64,000 nt of DNA from Allokutzneria sp. A3M-2-11 16. Lineage in GTDB: Bacteria; Actinomycetota; Actinomycetes; Mycobacteriales; Pseudonocardiaceae. The stretch covers positions 2,852,001 through 2,916,000 of the forward strand of contig NZ_JANAVO010000001.1 of the NCBI RefSeq assembly GCF_024213555.1, given 5' to 3'. The position numbers and the translations under genes were made by a program. Below the pieces are notes generated by a model. The model did not search any database, had not been told where the DNA came from, and saw only the letters and a program-made list of their open reading frames with translations. Positions within the stretch are counted from its first letter, which is position 1. Each line of letters opens with the position of its first letter. Shown in pieces: positions 41,566 through 49,908 of this stretch.

Positions 41566-42849
41566 TCACCCAGTGCTCCCTCCGGTGAGGTCGTCGACGG
41601 CTTCGGCGAGGCGGTTCAGCGCGTCGGCGATCCAGGGCAGCGCCACCGGATCCGCGCTGTGCAGGGCTTCCCACCGCTGCACGTCGTTGGTCCCGTAGAG
41701 CAGGCTCGTCGCCATCCGGAAGCGCAGTACCCTCGGATCATCGCCGAACGCCTCACCGCAGAGCACACCGACCCGGTACTTCGTCAGCAGCACCTCGGCC
41801 AGGTCCATCCCGGACCGCAGCTGGAACCGCTCCCTCGCGGGCTCCAGATCCGGGTAGAGGTAGAAGCCGCCGCCCGGCGCCCGGCACGCGGCCCCCGCGG
41901 CGACGATCAGCCGGTACGCCTCGGTGACGACCTTGCGGTGCAGCTCACGGCCCATCCGGACGTACTCGCGCACCTCCGTCGGCTCGTCCAGCAGGTACCC
42001 GGCGGCCGTCTGCACCGGCATCGCCGGGTTCGACCACACCTCGCTGGCCACGCCGACCAGCCGCTCCCGCAGCTGCGCGCCCTCCCTGGTGGCCGGAATC
42101 CGGCAGAAGCCCAGCCGCCAGCCGCCGAGCGCGGTGGCCTTGCTCAGCCCGGTGGTGACGATCGTGCGCTCCGGGAACACCGTGGCCGGGCTCAGCAGCG
42201 CGTCCGGGTCGTGCGCCAGGTCGCGGTAGATCTCGTCGGAGATCACCACCAGCCCGTAGCGCTCGGCGACCGCGCACACCTGGCGCACCAGCTCGGCGTT
42301 CGGGGTGGTTCCGGTCGGGTTGTCCGGCGAGGTGACCACGAGGACGCCGGGCCGCTGCCCCTTCCACCGCGCCTCCAGCAGCGCGTTCTCCAGCGCCTCC
42401 GGATCGGGCACGCCGCCGGTGTGCTCCGGCACGTCGACCCAGATGACGTCCTTGCCCGCCAGCGCGGCCTGCGCGGCGTAGCTGACCCAGCTCGGCCGCG
42501 GCAGCACGATGTCCCCCGGCAGCACGGTGAGCAGCGCGTACAGCAGCGGCTTGCTGCCGGGCCCGGCGACGATCTGGTCCGGCTCCGTCGGCACACCGCG
42601 GCGGCTGAGGTAACCCGCGGCCGCAGCGCGCACGGCCTCGGTGCCCGCGGTGGGGCCGTAGGAGTTCTCGGTGGCGGCGGCGGAGAGCGCGGCGGCGACC
42701 TCGGGCAGCACCGGCAGTCCCGCCTCGCCGAACGCGAGGTGCACCACCGACTCGCCGGTGGCCTGGATGGCGCGGATGCGTTCGTTCGCGGCGAGTGTCG
42801 CCGACTGCGGCAGGCCGGTGCGGGCCGGCGCGCTCTGGTAGCTGAGCAT
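41566..42849 (-). CDS. PLP-dependent class I/II aminotransferase
   Basis: A 427-residue fold-type I aminotransferase of the aspartate aminotransferase-like group. Markers are FGEAGLPVLPEV near the N-terminus, ENSYGPTAGTEAVR, the PLP-contacting VVTSPDNPTGTTP and VVISDEIYRDL, and the Schiff-base lysine in TTGLSKATALGGWRLG. Substrate is unknown; an aspartate/tyrosine range is typical. It is divergent from the FadE25-like gene and precedes the RpiR regulator. The start ATG 42849 opens the conserved N-terminal MLSYQSAPARTGLP. Confidence 0.88.
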   Translation of the reverse strand: MLSYQSAPARTGLPQSATLAANERIRAIQATGESVVHLAFGEAGLPVLPEVAAALSAAATENSYGPTAGTEAVRAAAAGYLSRRGVPTEPDQIVAGPGSKPLLYALLTVLPGDIVLPRPSWVSYAAQAALAGKDVIWVDVPEHTGGVPDPEALENALLEARWKGQRPGVLVVTSPDNPTGTTPNAELVRQVCAVAERYGLVVISDEIYRDLAHDPDALLSPATVFPERTIVTTGLSKATALGGWRLGFCRIPATREGAQLRERLVGVASEVWSNPAMPVQTAAGYLLDEPTEVREYVRMGRELHRKVVTEAYRLIVAAGAACRAPGGGFYLYPDLEPARERFQLRSGMDLAEVLLTKYRVGVLCGEAFGDDPRVLRFRMATSLLYGTNDVQRWEALHSADPVALPWIADALNRLAEAVDDLTGGSTG

Positions 42850-42890
42850 GGGGATGAGGCTACAAGTCGCGGTGCAGGAAACAAGGGCTT

Positions 42891-42906
42891 TGCAAATCTG
42901 TTTGCA
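42891..42906. promoter_or_regulatory. Palindrome TGCAAATCTGTTTGCA between aminotransferase and fadE25
   Basis: Six-base perfect arms (TGCAAA / TTTGCA) with a four-base spacer in the divergent promoter region, standing out as AT-rich. It is a good candidate operator. The RpiR regulator encoded after the aminotransferase is the nearest candidate protein. Confidence 0.5.
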
Positions 42907-42993
42907 CCGATGGTTGTACAGCTTGCCCCTACGGGGGGACTGGCGGGGGCGGCTAGCATCCTGGGCAGGAACGGCTACTCGGAGGTAACAAGC

Positions 42994-44157
42994 GTGGACC
43001 CGAGCTTCGGCACCTACCAACTGGCCGAGGAGCACGACGCCCTCCGCGATGCGGTGCGCGCGTTGGCAGAGAAGGAGATCGCCCCGCACGCCGCCGAGGT
43101 CGACGAGCAGGAGCGGTTCCCCAGCGAGGCGCGCGACGCGCTGGTCAAGGCCGGTTTCGCCGCCGTGCACGTGCCGGACGCCTACGGCGGTGAGGGCGCG
43201 GACTCGATCGCGACCTGCATCGTCATCGAGGAGGTCGCCCGCGTCTGCGGCTCCTCCTCGCTGATCCCGGCGGTCAACAAGCTCGGCACCATGCCGATCC
43301 TGCTCTCCGGCTCCGAGGAGCTGAAGCAGAAGGTGATGCCGTCCATCGCCAGCGGCGAGTCGATGGCCTCCTACGCGCTGTCCGAGCGCGAGGCGGGCTC
43401 GGACACCGCGTCGATGCGCACCCGCGCGCGGCTCGACGGCGACAACTGGGTGCTCAACGGCACCAAGTGCTGGATCACCAACGCGGGCATCTCCGACTGG
43501 TACACCGTCATGGCGGTCACCGACCCGGACGCCGAGAAGAAGTCCAACGGCATCTCCGCGTTCGTGGTGCACAAGGACGACCCGGGCTTCGAGGTCGGCC
43601 CGAAGGAGAAGAAGCTCGGCATCAAGGGTTCACCGACCCGGGAGATCTACTTCTCCGACTGCGCGATCCCGGCGGACCGCATCATCGGCGAGCCCGGCAC
43701 CGGCCTGAAGACCGCGCTGCGCACGCTGGACCACACCCGCCCGACGATCGGCGCGCAGGCCGTCGGCATCGCGCAGGGCGCCCTCGACGCGGCGATCGCC
43801 TACGTCAAGGACCGCAAGCAGTTCGGCAAGACCATCTCGACGTTCCAGGGCGTGCAGTTCATGCTCGCCGACATGGCGATGAAGATCGAGGCCGCCCGGC
43901 ACATGGTCTACGTCGCCGCGGCCAAGGCGGAGCGCGGCGAGCCCAACCTGGGCTTCATCACCGCCGCCGCCAAGTGCTACGCCTCCGACGTGGCCATGGA
44001 GGTCACCACCGACGCCGTCCAGCTCTTCGGCGGCGCGGGCTACACGCGCGACTTCCCGGTGGAGCGGATGATGCGCGACGCCAAGATCACCCAGATCTAC
44101 GAGGGCACCAACCAGATCCAGCGCGTCGTGATGTCCCGCGCGCTGCTCAGGGGCTAG
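42994..44157 (+). CDS. fadE25: Acyl-CoA dehydrogenase, FadE25-like
   Basis: A 387-residue acyl-CoA dehydrogenase, start GTG 42994 with GGAGG eight bases upstream. FAD- and substrate-binding strings ALSEREAGSDTASM, GTKCWITNAGISDWYT, LFGGAGYTRDFPVERMMRDAK and catalytic Glu of QIYEGTNQIQRVV are present. The mycobacterial gene with this name follows purE in the same neighbourhood, supporting the assignment. It probably takes short- to medium-chain or branched acyl-CoA in beta-oxidation. It is followed by a strong hairpin. Confidence 0.93.
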   Translation: MDPSFGTYQLAEEHDALRDAVRALAEKEIAPHAAEVDEQERFPSEARDALVKAGFAAVHVPDAYGGEGADSIATCIVIEEVARVCGSSSLIPAVNKLGTMPILLSGSEELKQKVMPSIASGESMASYALSEREAGSDTASMRTRARLDGDNWVLNGTKCWITNAGISDWYTVMAVTDPDAEKKSNGISAFVVHKDDPGFEVGPKEKKLGIKGSPTREIYFSDCAIPADRIIGEPGTGLKTALRTLDHTRPTIGAQAVGIAQGALDAAIAYVKDRKQFGKTISTFQGVQFMLADMAMKIEAARHMVYVAAAKAERGEPNLGFITAAAKCYASDVAMEVTTDAVQLFGGAGYTRDFPVERMMRDAKITQIYEGTNQIQRVVMSRALLRG

Positions 44158-44175
44158 ATCAACGATCTCATGACC

Positions 44176-44218
44176 GGCCTGGAGGCTCCTGATTTCCATG
44201 ATCAGGCGCCTCCAGGCC
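44176..44218 (+). terminator. Hairpin after fadE25
   Basis: Eleven-base perfect outer stem GGCCTGGAGGC / GCCTCCAGGCC, with an additional inner pairing TCCTGAT / ATCAGG. It starts 19 bases after the stop codon. Confidence 0.7.
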
Positions 44219-44409
44219 GTCTTGCCGAGAAGCCCCTGTGTAGAGCCGTCCGGCCTCACCGGTCGCGAGCAGCCGCACAGTGACAGCCCGCCCCAAGCGG
44301 GCAGACGCCCGAAGGACGGCGTCAGTCCTTTGCGTACTGTCCTAAGTGGACGTCATCGGAGTGGGGTGGGCGCCGGGGTGCTTCACCGCCACCCATCCGA
44401 CGCCGTGGT

Positions 44410-44700
44410 TTAGCCCGGTCCTCTCTTCTCGGGCACGATCAATCCCTGTGGTGGCACCGTCAACCCGTGGTGGGCCTTGGCTTGGGCGTAGCGCTCTGCC
44501 TGATCGGCGAACTGTGCAGCCGCCTGCCGCAGCTCCCGCGCGAACATCACCAATTCCACTGGCGACTGGGGTGCATCCCCCACCCCGAATGTCACCGCCG
44601 TCCGGGCATCGGTGACCGACAGCAGCGGACGCCCTTCCGAGAGCAGCATCAGCGTGGCCTTGCTGAACTCGTCAGCGACCAGCGAGACATGCACCGCCAT
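44410..44700 (-). CDS. Hypothetical protein of the transferred module (96 aa)
   Basis: A 96-residue soluble protein from ATG 44700, overlapping the preceding stop by one base. The N-terminal part alternates strands (MAVHVSLVADEF, LLSVTDARTAVTFGV); the C-terminal half is one amphipathic helix rich in Ala/Gln (ELRQAAAQFADQAERYAQAKA). No family recognised. It is the last gene of a run of three small genes read from 45349 leftward, divergent from the GntR regulator. Such runs are frequent next to GntR/KorSA-type regulators in actinomycete integrative elements. Confidence 0.6.
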   Translation of the reverse strand: MAVHVSLVADEFSKATLMLLSEGRPLLSVTDARTAVTFGVGDAPQSPVELVMFARELRQAAAQFADQAERYAQAKAHHGLTVPPQGLIVPEKRGPG

Positions 44701-44921
44701 CAGCCGACACCGTCCAACCGGGCCATGCGGCACCACACCACGCCCATCACCCGGTACAGCCGATCGAAGTCGGCCCGGTTCATCACCAACCGCACCCGCT
44801 GCACCGCACCGCCGAACACCACGACCACCGTGTCGTCGTCTGACGGGTCCAGCCGGACCGTGATGTCCCCAAAGGCCGACAGCATCAGATCAAGACCCGC
44901 CTCATCTCGCCCCGCCCGCAC
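44700..44921 (-). CDS. Hypothetical protein of the transferred module (73 aa)
   Basis: A 73-residue protein from GTG 44921, two bases after the stop of the upstream gene, with the ATG of the downstream gene overlapping its stop. The fold looks like a small beta sheet (DITVRLDPSDDDTVVVVFGG, VQRVRLVMNRADFDRLYRVM). Similar short proteins occur beside GntR regulators in Streptomyces elements (from memory); the function is unknown. Confidence 0.55.
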   Translation of the reverse strand: MRAGRDEAGLDLMLSAFGDITVRLDPSDDDTVVVVFGGAVQRVRLVMNRADFDRLYRVMGVVWCRMARLDGVG

Positions 44922-44923
44922 GG

Positions 44924-45349
44924 CTACGCCGCCTTGCCCTGCTCCGGCGACTTCGACTCAGCGCCCCTGCCCGCCGACGCCTTGCCCGCCCCACTACCGG
45001 CAGCCTTGAACCCGGTCGCCCAGAACAACCAGCCCTGGTACTTCAACTCGCCACTACCCGAGACACGCGGCTCAACGGCCAAGCCGCCCAGCTCGACCGG
45101 CCGCATCCCCGGCAACACCTCACCCCTCACCGGACCCGGCTGCACGTCCGCCAGAAACGTGACCTGGAACGACGCCCGCTCGGCCTTCGTCTCGTCCTGG
45201 TCGGTCACCGCGTCCACCTTCTGGCGCGCGGGCTTGCTCCGGTTCTCCTGATACTCGTCATCCGGCGCCAACTCCCCCACCAACACCAAGCCCTGGGGGA
45301 ACGCCACATCAAACGGCACCTCCAACCGGTGCCCCTTCGGGATCGCCAT
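44924..45349 (-). CDS. Conserved hypothetical protein of actinomycete integrative elements (141 aa)
   Basis: A 141-residue protein from ATG 45349 (GAGGTG upstream). It contains GHRLEVPFDVAFPQGLVLVG, a charged middle (PDDEYQENRSKPARQKVDAV) and VLPGMRPVELGGLAVEPRVSG followed by FWATG; the last 25 residues are a low-complexity Gly/Lys/Ala tail. I recall such proteins from integrative and conjugative elements of actinomycetes beside a GntR regulator, so it may be involved in replication or transfer control. The middle reads as though a short stretch were missing. First gene of the three-gene run. Confidence 0.6.
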   Translation of the reverse strand: MAIPKGHRLEVPFDVAFPQGLVLVGELAPDDEYQENRSKPARQKVDAVTDQDETKAERASFQVTFLADVQPGPVRGEVLPGMRPVELGGLAVEPRVSGSGELKYQGWLFWATGFKAAGSGAGKASAGRGAESKSPEQGKAA

Positions 45350-45402
45350 CTCTGCACCTCTGCTCTCTTGGGCCCACGCCTGAACCTTTGGGCAGCTCCG
45401 CA

Positions 45403-45460
45403 ATAGAGCTAGCTCTATACGACATCAAGATAGCTCTGGGGTCAATAGAACTACGTCTAT
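45403..45460. promoter_or_regulatory. GntR operator region: palindrome ATAGAGCTAGCTCTAT and a related site
   Basis: A perfect 16-base palindrome at 45403-45418 and an imperfect one, ATAGAACTACGTCTAT, at 45445-45460, with centres 42 bases apart (four helical turns). A half-site ATAGCTCT lies between them at 45430-45437. The region is far more AT-rich than surroundings and separates the divergent 45349 and GntR genes, so the GntR protein probably binds here and controls both directions. Confidence 0.65.
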
Positions 45461-45522
45461 ATTCCAGATCTAGGCGTGGTGGGGCAGTAGCGCTAGCGTT
45501 AATGAAACGAAAGGAGGGCCAA

Positions 45523-46290
45523 GTGGGCACCGGGTACCGAGAGCTGGCGGGGATCCTCAGGGAAGCGATCCGCCGTGGTGACTACGCCCCAGACACCACC
45601 TTGCCCAAGCAAGACGAGCTGGCCGCACAGCACGGCGTCAACGTCGGCACCGTCCGCAAGGCCATCGGGGTACTCGAAGCCGAGGGGCTGGTCACGCCGA
45701 TCCGCCGACGAGGCACCGTGGTTCGCGCCCGTCCACCGATGAAGCGGTTGGGCACTGACCGCTACGCGAAGAGCAAGTGGAAGTACGGCGGTGTAGTGGC
45801 CTTCGCAGCCGACCGGGAGGCATCCGGCCGGGAGTGGACGGCCGGAGACCAGACCAACGTCATCACCAAGGTCGAGGCTGACGCCGAGGTCGCCCAGGCC
45901 CTGGGCGTCATGGTCGGGTCCCCGGTCTATGAGCGTGCTCGTCTGGTGAAGGACTCCGGCAAGCCCACTCACATGCTCACGAGTTACTACCGGCCCGCCG
46001 ATGTCGAGGGCACTCCCCTTGTGGATGAGGTAGCGGGTCCCGCCGGGCGTGGTGGCGGCTTCCTGGTGTTGACCCTCCAGGGGCTTGAGCCCGACCGGAT
46101 CACCGAGACGTTCTACTCGCGGATGCCGACACCGGCCGAAGTCGAGCAGTTGGAGCTACCGGCGGGCGAGCCGGTTATGGTCTTGCAGCGCCAGACCTTC
46201 ACCGAGGATGGACGGGTGGTCGAGTTTGCTCGTGGCGTCCACGCCGCCAGCCGTTTTTCCTGGTCGTACACCTTCAAGATTCCCGAGTGA
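45523..46290 (+). CDS. GntR/HutC-family regulator (KorSA-like)
   Basis: A 255-residue regulator from GTG 45523 with AAAGGAGGG six bases upstream. The N-terminal winged helix reads YRELAGILREAIRRGDYAPDT, LPKQDELAAQHGVNVGTVRKA and RRRGTVVRA. A UTRA ligand-binding domain follows (about 90-250) with KVEADAEVAQALGV, VYERARLVKDSGKPTHMLTSYYR and the final VVEFARGVHAASRFSWSY. KorSA regulators silence transfer and replication of pSAM2-type elements by binding palindromes at their own promoter, which fits the operators at 45403-45460. No integrase is found, so the element is probably a remnant. Confidence 0.85.
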   Translation: MGTGYRELAGILREAIRRGDYAPDTTLPKQDELAAQHGVNVGTVRKAIGVLEAEGLVTPIRRRGTVVRARPPMKRLGTDRYAKSKWKYGGVVAFAADREASGREWTAGDQTNVITKVEADAEVAQALGVMVGSPVYERARLVKDSGKPTHMLTSYYRPADVEGTPLVDEVAGPAGRGGGFLVLTLQGLEPDRITETFYSRMPTPAEVEQLELPAGEPVMVLQRQTFTEDGRVVEFARGVHAASRFSWSYTFKIPE

Positions 46291-46306
46291 CCCCCAGGAG
46301 AGAGCG

Positions 46307-46972
46307 TTGAGCGCAGGCCGGAAGTCCACGTTGCCCGCCTCTCTCCGTCACGATGTTCAGGTTCTGTGGGACTTCCACGACATGCACCACGAGATCCAGC
46401 CGACCGACGTCGGTATCGGTCTCGGCAGCCACGACCTGGGTGTGGCCACCTTCACCGCCGAGCTGTACGAGCGCGGAACATTCCCGCTCATCGTCTTCAC
46501 CGGCGCCAACGCACCCACCACCATCGACCGGTTCCCACGCGGCGAGGCCGTCCACTACTGCGAGCACGCCCTTGAACTGGGCGTTCCGAGTGAGGCGATC
46601 CTGGTGGAGCCCGAGGCGACCAACACCGGGGCCAATATCGAGCTGACCCGAAAACTGTTGGCGGACAAGGGAATCAACGTCCAGTCCGTCATCTTGATCT
46701 CACGGCCGTACCAGCAACGCCGCGCGTACGCGACATGCCGGAAGCTGTGGCCCGAGGTTGAGGTCCGGTGCGCTTCCCGTCCGCTCCCACTCGACGAGTA
46801 TGTGGCCAACATCGGAGACGCCGACCGTGTGATCAACATGCTGGTCGGTGACACCCAGCGGGTGACCGAGTACGCGAGACGTGGCTTCGCCATCCACCAG
46901 GACGTGCCCGCTCATGTCGAGGCCGCCTATCAACGGCTCGTTGACGCCGGATTTACCAGCCGACTCATCTGA
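46307..46972 (+). CDS. YdcF-like (DUF218) protein
   Basis: A 221-residue protein from TTG 46307, with AGGAG six bases upstream. It is a DUF218/YdcF-type alpha/beta protein: GIGLGSHDLGVATFTAELYER, LIVFTGANAP, ILVEPEATNTGANIELTRKLL and SVILISRPYQQRRAYATCRKL. Members are associated with envelope integrity or small-molecule binding, but there is no signal peptide or membrane helix here. It follows the GntR regulator with a 16-base gap and is commonly found beside it in actinomycete islands. Function unknown. Confidence 0.82.
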   Translation: MSAGRKSTLPASLRHDVQVLWDFHDMHHEIQPTDVGIGLGSHDLGVATFTAELYERGTFPLIVFTGANAPTTIDRFPRGEAVHYCEHALELGVPSEAILVEPEATNTGANIELTRKLLADKGINVQSVILISRPYQQRRAYATCRKLWPEVEVRCASRPLPLDEYVANIGDADRVINMLVGDTQRVTEYARRGFAIHQDVPAHVEAAYQRLVDAGFTSRLI

Positions 46973-46989
46973 CAATCGGCCCGCATCAG

Positions 46990-47187
46990 TCATCGGCGTC
47001 TCGCACGTCTCGCTTGCTCTGCTGAATTTGGCTCTATGTCCCGCGCGCTGCTGCGGTAGTCCGCGCGGGGAACGGCGGAACGGCCCGGGGGTAGAGCCTC
47101 CGGGCCGTTCGAGTGAGCGGGGTTCCGCTTGTCCGTGAGCGGCGTCTGCCTCACGGTATTCGCGGGTTTGATTGAGCGCTTGATCAT
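46990..47187 (-). CDS. Doubtful small Arg-rich ORF antisense to the terminator region
   Basis: A 65-residue frame from ATG 47187 with a good GAGGAAG ribosome site seven bases upstream, beginning MIKRSIKPANTVRQTPLTDK. It passes through the hairpin at 47078-47110, and the second half is Arg-rich low complexity. The translation signal is better than the protein content, so only the first 20 residues may be meaningful. Included because the 278-base gap between the YdcF-like and DoxX genes has no other gene. Confidence 0.25.
   Translation of the reverse strand: MIKRSIKPANTVRQTPLTDKRNPAHSNGPEALPPGRSAVPRADYRSSARDIEPNSAEQARRARRR
47078..47110. terminator. Hairpin after the YdcF-like gene
   Basis: Perfect 11-base arms GAACGGCCCGG / CCGGGCCGTTC, loop of 11 bases. 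It would terminate the GntR-YdcF transcript, about 105 bases after the stop. Confidence 0.6.
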
Positions 47188-47250
47188 CTTTACTTCCTCT
47201 TTAGTTCAAATTTGTACCGTTCACCGAGAGGAACAACGGGAGGAACCACT

Positions 47251-47679
47251 GTGGACAAGCTCGTGCACGCCCTTCGTGACGTGGTGCTGCTGATCGCCAG
47301 GATCGGCATCGGCATCGTGTTCATCGCGCACGGAGTCTCCAAGTTCAGCGGCATCGACGGCACGGCCGCGGGCTTCGGCAAGATGGGCGTCCCGATGCCG
47401 ACGCTGTCCGCCTACTTCGCCGCCACGGTGGAGACCCTGGGCGGGGCCGCGTTGATCGCCGGTGTGCTGATGCCGGTCGCCGGTGTGCTGCTCGCCGTGG
47501 TGATGGTCGGCGCGGGTGTCTTCGTCCACTTCAAGAACGGCTTCTTCGCCCAGACCGGCGGCTACGAGTTCGTGATGACGCTCGCCCTCGCCGCGCTGGC
47601 GCTGGGCTTCGGCGGCGGTGGCAAGTACTCGGTCGACGCCGCGCTCGCCGCGCGCAAGGAACAACCGGCCTCGGTCTGA
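47251..47679 (+). CDS. DoxX-family membrane protein
   Basis: A 142-residue protein, start GTG 47251 with GGGAGG eight bases upstream. Four hydrophobic helices; the first reads LLIARIGIGIVFIAHGVSKF, with the helix pair GGAALIAGVLMPVAGVLLAVVM and the DoxX pattern KNGFFAQTGGYEFVMTLALA. DoxX-like proteins are linked to redox homeostasis and membrane quinones; the exact reaction is unclear. A terminator hairpin follows at 47686. Confidence 0.88.
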   Translation: MDKLVHALRDVVLLIARIGIGIVFIAHGVSKFSGIDGTAAGFGKMGVPMPTLSAYFAATVETLGGAALIAGVLMPVAGVLLAVVMVGAGVFVHFKNGFFAQTGGYEFVMTLALAALALGFGGGGKYSVDAALAARKEQPASV

Positions 47680-47685
47680 GGCGTC

Positions 47686-47717
47686 CGGTGCCGGGCGGGG
47701 ACTCTCGCCCGGCACCG
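47686..47717. terminator. Hairpin between doxX and the TIGR03089 gene
   Basis: Perfect 12-base arms CGGTGCCGGGCG / CGCCCGGCACCG with an eight-base loop, between convergent genes, so it probably serves both. Confidence 0.7.
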
Positions 47718-47748
47718 AGCCGACGAGCAGCGCCCCTTCGCCTGGGGT

Positions 47749-48459
47749 CTAGTGCGAGGTCAGGTCGACGGTGATGCGCTCGGTGCGGCGTCGGTCGGCG
47801 AGCTTGGCCGGATCGGGGTTGGTGCACTGCACCAGGGCCGCGCCCGCCGCGACCACCGCGACCAGTCCGTCCACAATGGACTCAGGTGAGCGCCAGTCCA
47901 GGTCGGACAGCACGCGGTCGCCCTCGCCGATGCCCTGCTCCGCCGCGCGCGAGCGGGCCAGCTCGACCAGCCCGTCCACGCTCAGGTCGTTCAGCGCGGG
48001 CTGGTCGCCGGGAACCACGGCGTAGGAACGGAAGAAGTCGCCGTGCACCCGGATCTCGCCGATGTAGTCCACCGTTCCGGGCTCGGGGTTGCGGATGCCC
48101 CGGCCGAGCGGGTCGAGCGCCACTGCCGCGACGGTCTCCGCCTCCACCTCGAACCCTTGCGGCACAAAGGCGATCTCGAAGTCACCGGCGCCGGGATCGG
48201 TCGTCACCGACGCGCCCGCCCACCACGCGCCGAGCAGCACCCCGACCGTCTGCCAGTGCGCGGGCAGGGCGACCAGCACCCGCGCCCCCGGCTGCATGTC
48301 GACCTCGTCGCGCAGCCAGTTCGCCGTCTTCGCCGCCCAGTTCGCCACCGTCGCCCTGGACAGCTCGATGCGCGTGCCGTCCGCGTCGTCGTAGTGACTG
48401 ACCAGGGGCCGGGCCGAATCGGCCATCAGCGGGGCGAACAGGGCTTCGGTGACGTTCAT
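47749..48459 (-). CDS. TIGR03089-family protein (AMP-binding-like)
   Basis: A 236-residue protein resembling the N-terminal part of acyl-CoA synthetases (AMP-dependent ligases), with the family start MNVTEALFAPLMADSARPLV and SRATVANWAAKTANWL. It lacks the usual adenylate-forming core motifs, as expected for TIGR03089. Function unknown. It is conserved next to LCP genes in actinobacteria, as here, where it lies 38 bases after the LCP gene. Confidence 0.85.
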   Translation of the reverse strand: MNVTEALFAPLMADSARPLVSHYDDADGTRIELSRATVANWAAKTANWLRDEVDMQPGARVLVALPAHWQTVGVLLGAWWAGASVTTDPGAGDFEIAFVPQGFEVEAETVAAVALDPLGRGIRNPEPGTVDYIGEIRVHGDFFRSYAVVPGDQPALNDLSVDGLVELARSRAAEQGIGEGDRVLSDLDWRSPESIVDGLVAVVAAGAALVQCTNPDPAKLADRRRTERITVDLTSH

Positions 48460-48497
48460 CAGCTGGTCGTCTCCACTCTCGGTGCGGGGTAACGGCG

Positions 48498-49772
48498 TCA
48501 GTACACGCAGGGAATGCCGTCCGCGGTGATCGGCTCCTCGCTGGTGTTCGGTTGCCGTGCGGCCCCGTCCAGTCTGAGCGGCCCGCGCCCGGCCATCTTC
48601 GGCGGGGTGCCGCCGACGAGGCCGCTGACCCAGGCCCGGACCGCGGTGACGTCCACGGCGACGATGCTCTGGTTGCGGTCGTTGCGGGCGTTGATGTTCA
48701 CCACCGGGATGGTGCGGAACTCGAAATTTCCCGCCGCCAGGCCCTGGAACTGCCTGACCAGCGTCAGCGGCTCCCAGCCCTCGTCGAAGACCAGCGACTT
48801 GCGCGCGGCGTCGAAGAGCGCGGACAGCTTGGCGGTGTCGGTCAGCGTGCCGCTGGAGAGCATCTTTTTCACCACGGCCGCCATGAACACCTGCTGCCGG
48901 ACGACGCGGTCGATGTCGCCGCGGGGCAGGCCGGAGCGCTGCCGCACGAACGCCAGCGCGTCGCCGCCGGAGATGGACTGCCTGCCCCTGCGGAAGTTCG
49001 CGCCGGAGTCCTGGTCGCTGGTGGACTGGCGCAGGCAGACCTCCACGCCGCCGAGCGCCTCGGTCAGCAGGTAGAAGCCGTAGAGGTTGATCTCCGCGTA
49101 GTGGTCCACCCGCAGGCCGGTCAGTTCCTGCACCGCGCGGCCGAGTGCGAGCCTGCCCGCCTGGTCGGACTCGCGCTCCCGGCGGAGGCGGTCGGTGACG
49201 CGCTGCGCGTCCAGCTCGCCGAGCCGCCGGTTCTTGCCGAGCACGTAGGCAGCGTTGATCTTGGCGTCCTCGAAGCCGGGCACCTTCACGTAGGTGTCCC
49301 TGGGGATGGAGATCGCCGTGGCCTTGCCGCCGTTGTCGGGGATGCGCAGCACGATGACCGTGTCGGTGTTCAGGCTGGCGTTGGCCTCCGTGCGCAGCTT
49401 CCGCAGCACGGCCGCGGGCAGCTCGTTGCCCTGCGCGTCGGTGCGGCTGTCGCTGCCGACCAGCAGGATGTCCGTTGCCCCGTCGCGCGCGGGCGGCGCC
49501 CCGGGCTGGCTGCCGAGCTGGTTCACGATGTCGGTGGTGCTGACGTTGTCCTGCAAGCGTTCCAGGGTCGCCCAGCTCACCCCGCTCACCGCGAGCGCCA
49601 CCGCGGACAGCAGCGCGGCGAGGACGCGGACCGAGTTCACCGCGATCCGCTTCCCCTTGCCGCGTCGGGGTTGCGCCGGTTCCTCCGGCAGTTCGGCGGG
49701 GTCGAGCGGCACGAACTTCTCGGCCTGCTCGGACCCCTCGTCGTGGTCCTTCGGGCGCGGCCGGTCCGGCAC
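48498..49772 (-). CDS. LytR-CpsA-Psr (LCP) family cell-wall polymer ligase, shorter paralogue
   Basis: A 424-residue membrane enzyme of the LCP family, which attaches arabinogalactan or teichoic-like polymers to peptidoglycan. A cytoplasmic charged tail is followed by one membrane helix (about 45-65). The LCP domain has LLVGSDSRTDAQGNELP, ISIPRDTYVKVPGF with the phosphate-binding Arg, and ALAFVRQRSGLPRGDIDRVVRQQVFM, all hallmark residues. It ends GIPCVY, as does the larger paralogue (GIPCIS). It is downstream of that paralogue in the same direction. Confidence 0.9.
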   Translation of the reverse strand: MPDRPRPKDHDEGSEQAEKFVPLDPAELPEEPAQPRRGKGKRIAVNSVRVLAALLSAVALAVSGVSWATLERLQDNVSTTDIVNQLGSQPGAPPARDGATDILLVGSDSRTDAQGNELPAAVLRKLRTEANASLNTDTVIVLRIPDNGGKATAISIPRDTYVKVPGFEDAKINAAYVLGKNRRLGELDAQRVTDRLRRERESDQAGRLALGRAVQELTGLRVDHYAEINLYGFYLLTEALGGVEVCLRQSTSDQDSGANFRRGRQSISGGDALAFVRQRSGLPRGDIDRVVRQQVFMAAVVKKMLSSGTLTDTAKLSALFDAARKSLVFDEGWEPLTLVRQFQGLAAGNFEFRTIPVVNINARNDRNQSIVAVDVTAVRAWVSGLVGGTPPKMAGRGPLRLDGAARQPNTSEEPITADGIPCVY

Positions 49773-49908
49773 GTGCTCCTCCTAGCGGAAGTCTCGGCTT
49801 GGGATCGCGGCCGCTCCGCCGGGACCGAACGCCCGCGGGAGCCGCTACCTCAAGGTTAGCCAGCTCCACGCAGGTCACGGCACTTCTTAGTCCACTCGTT
49901 CGTGCGCT

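Noticed and set aside
46973-47250. tRNA gene or attachment site at the right edge of the transferred module
   Set aside because: I could not find a cloverleaf or a direct repeat matching the left edge near 44158-44409.
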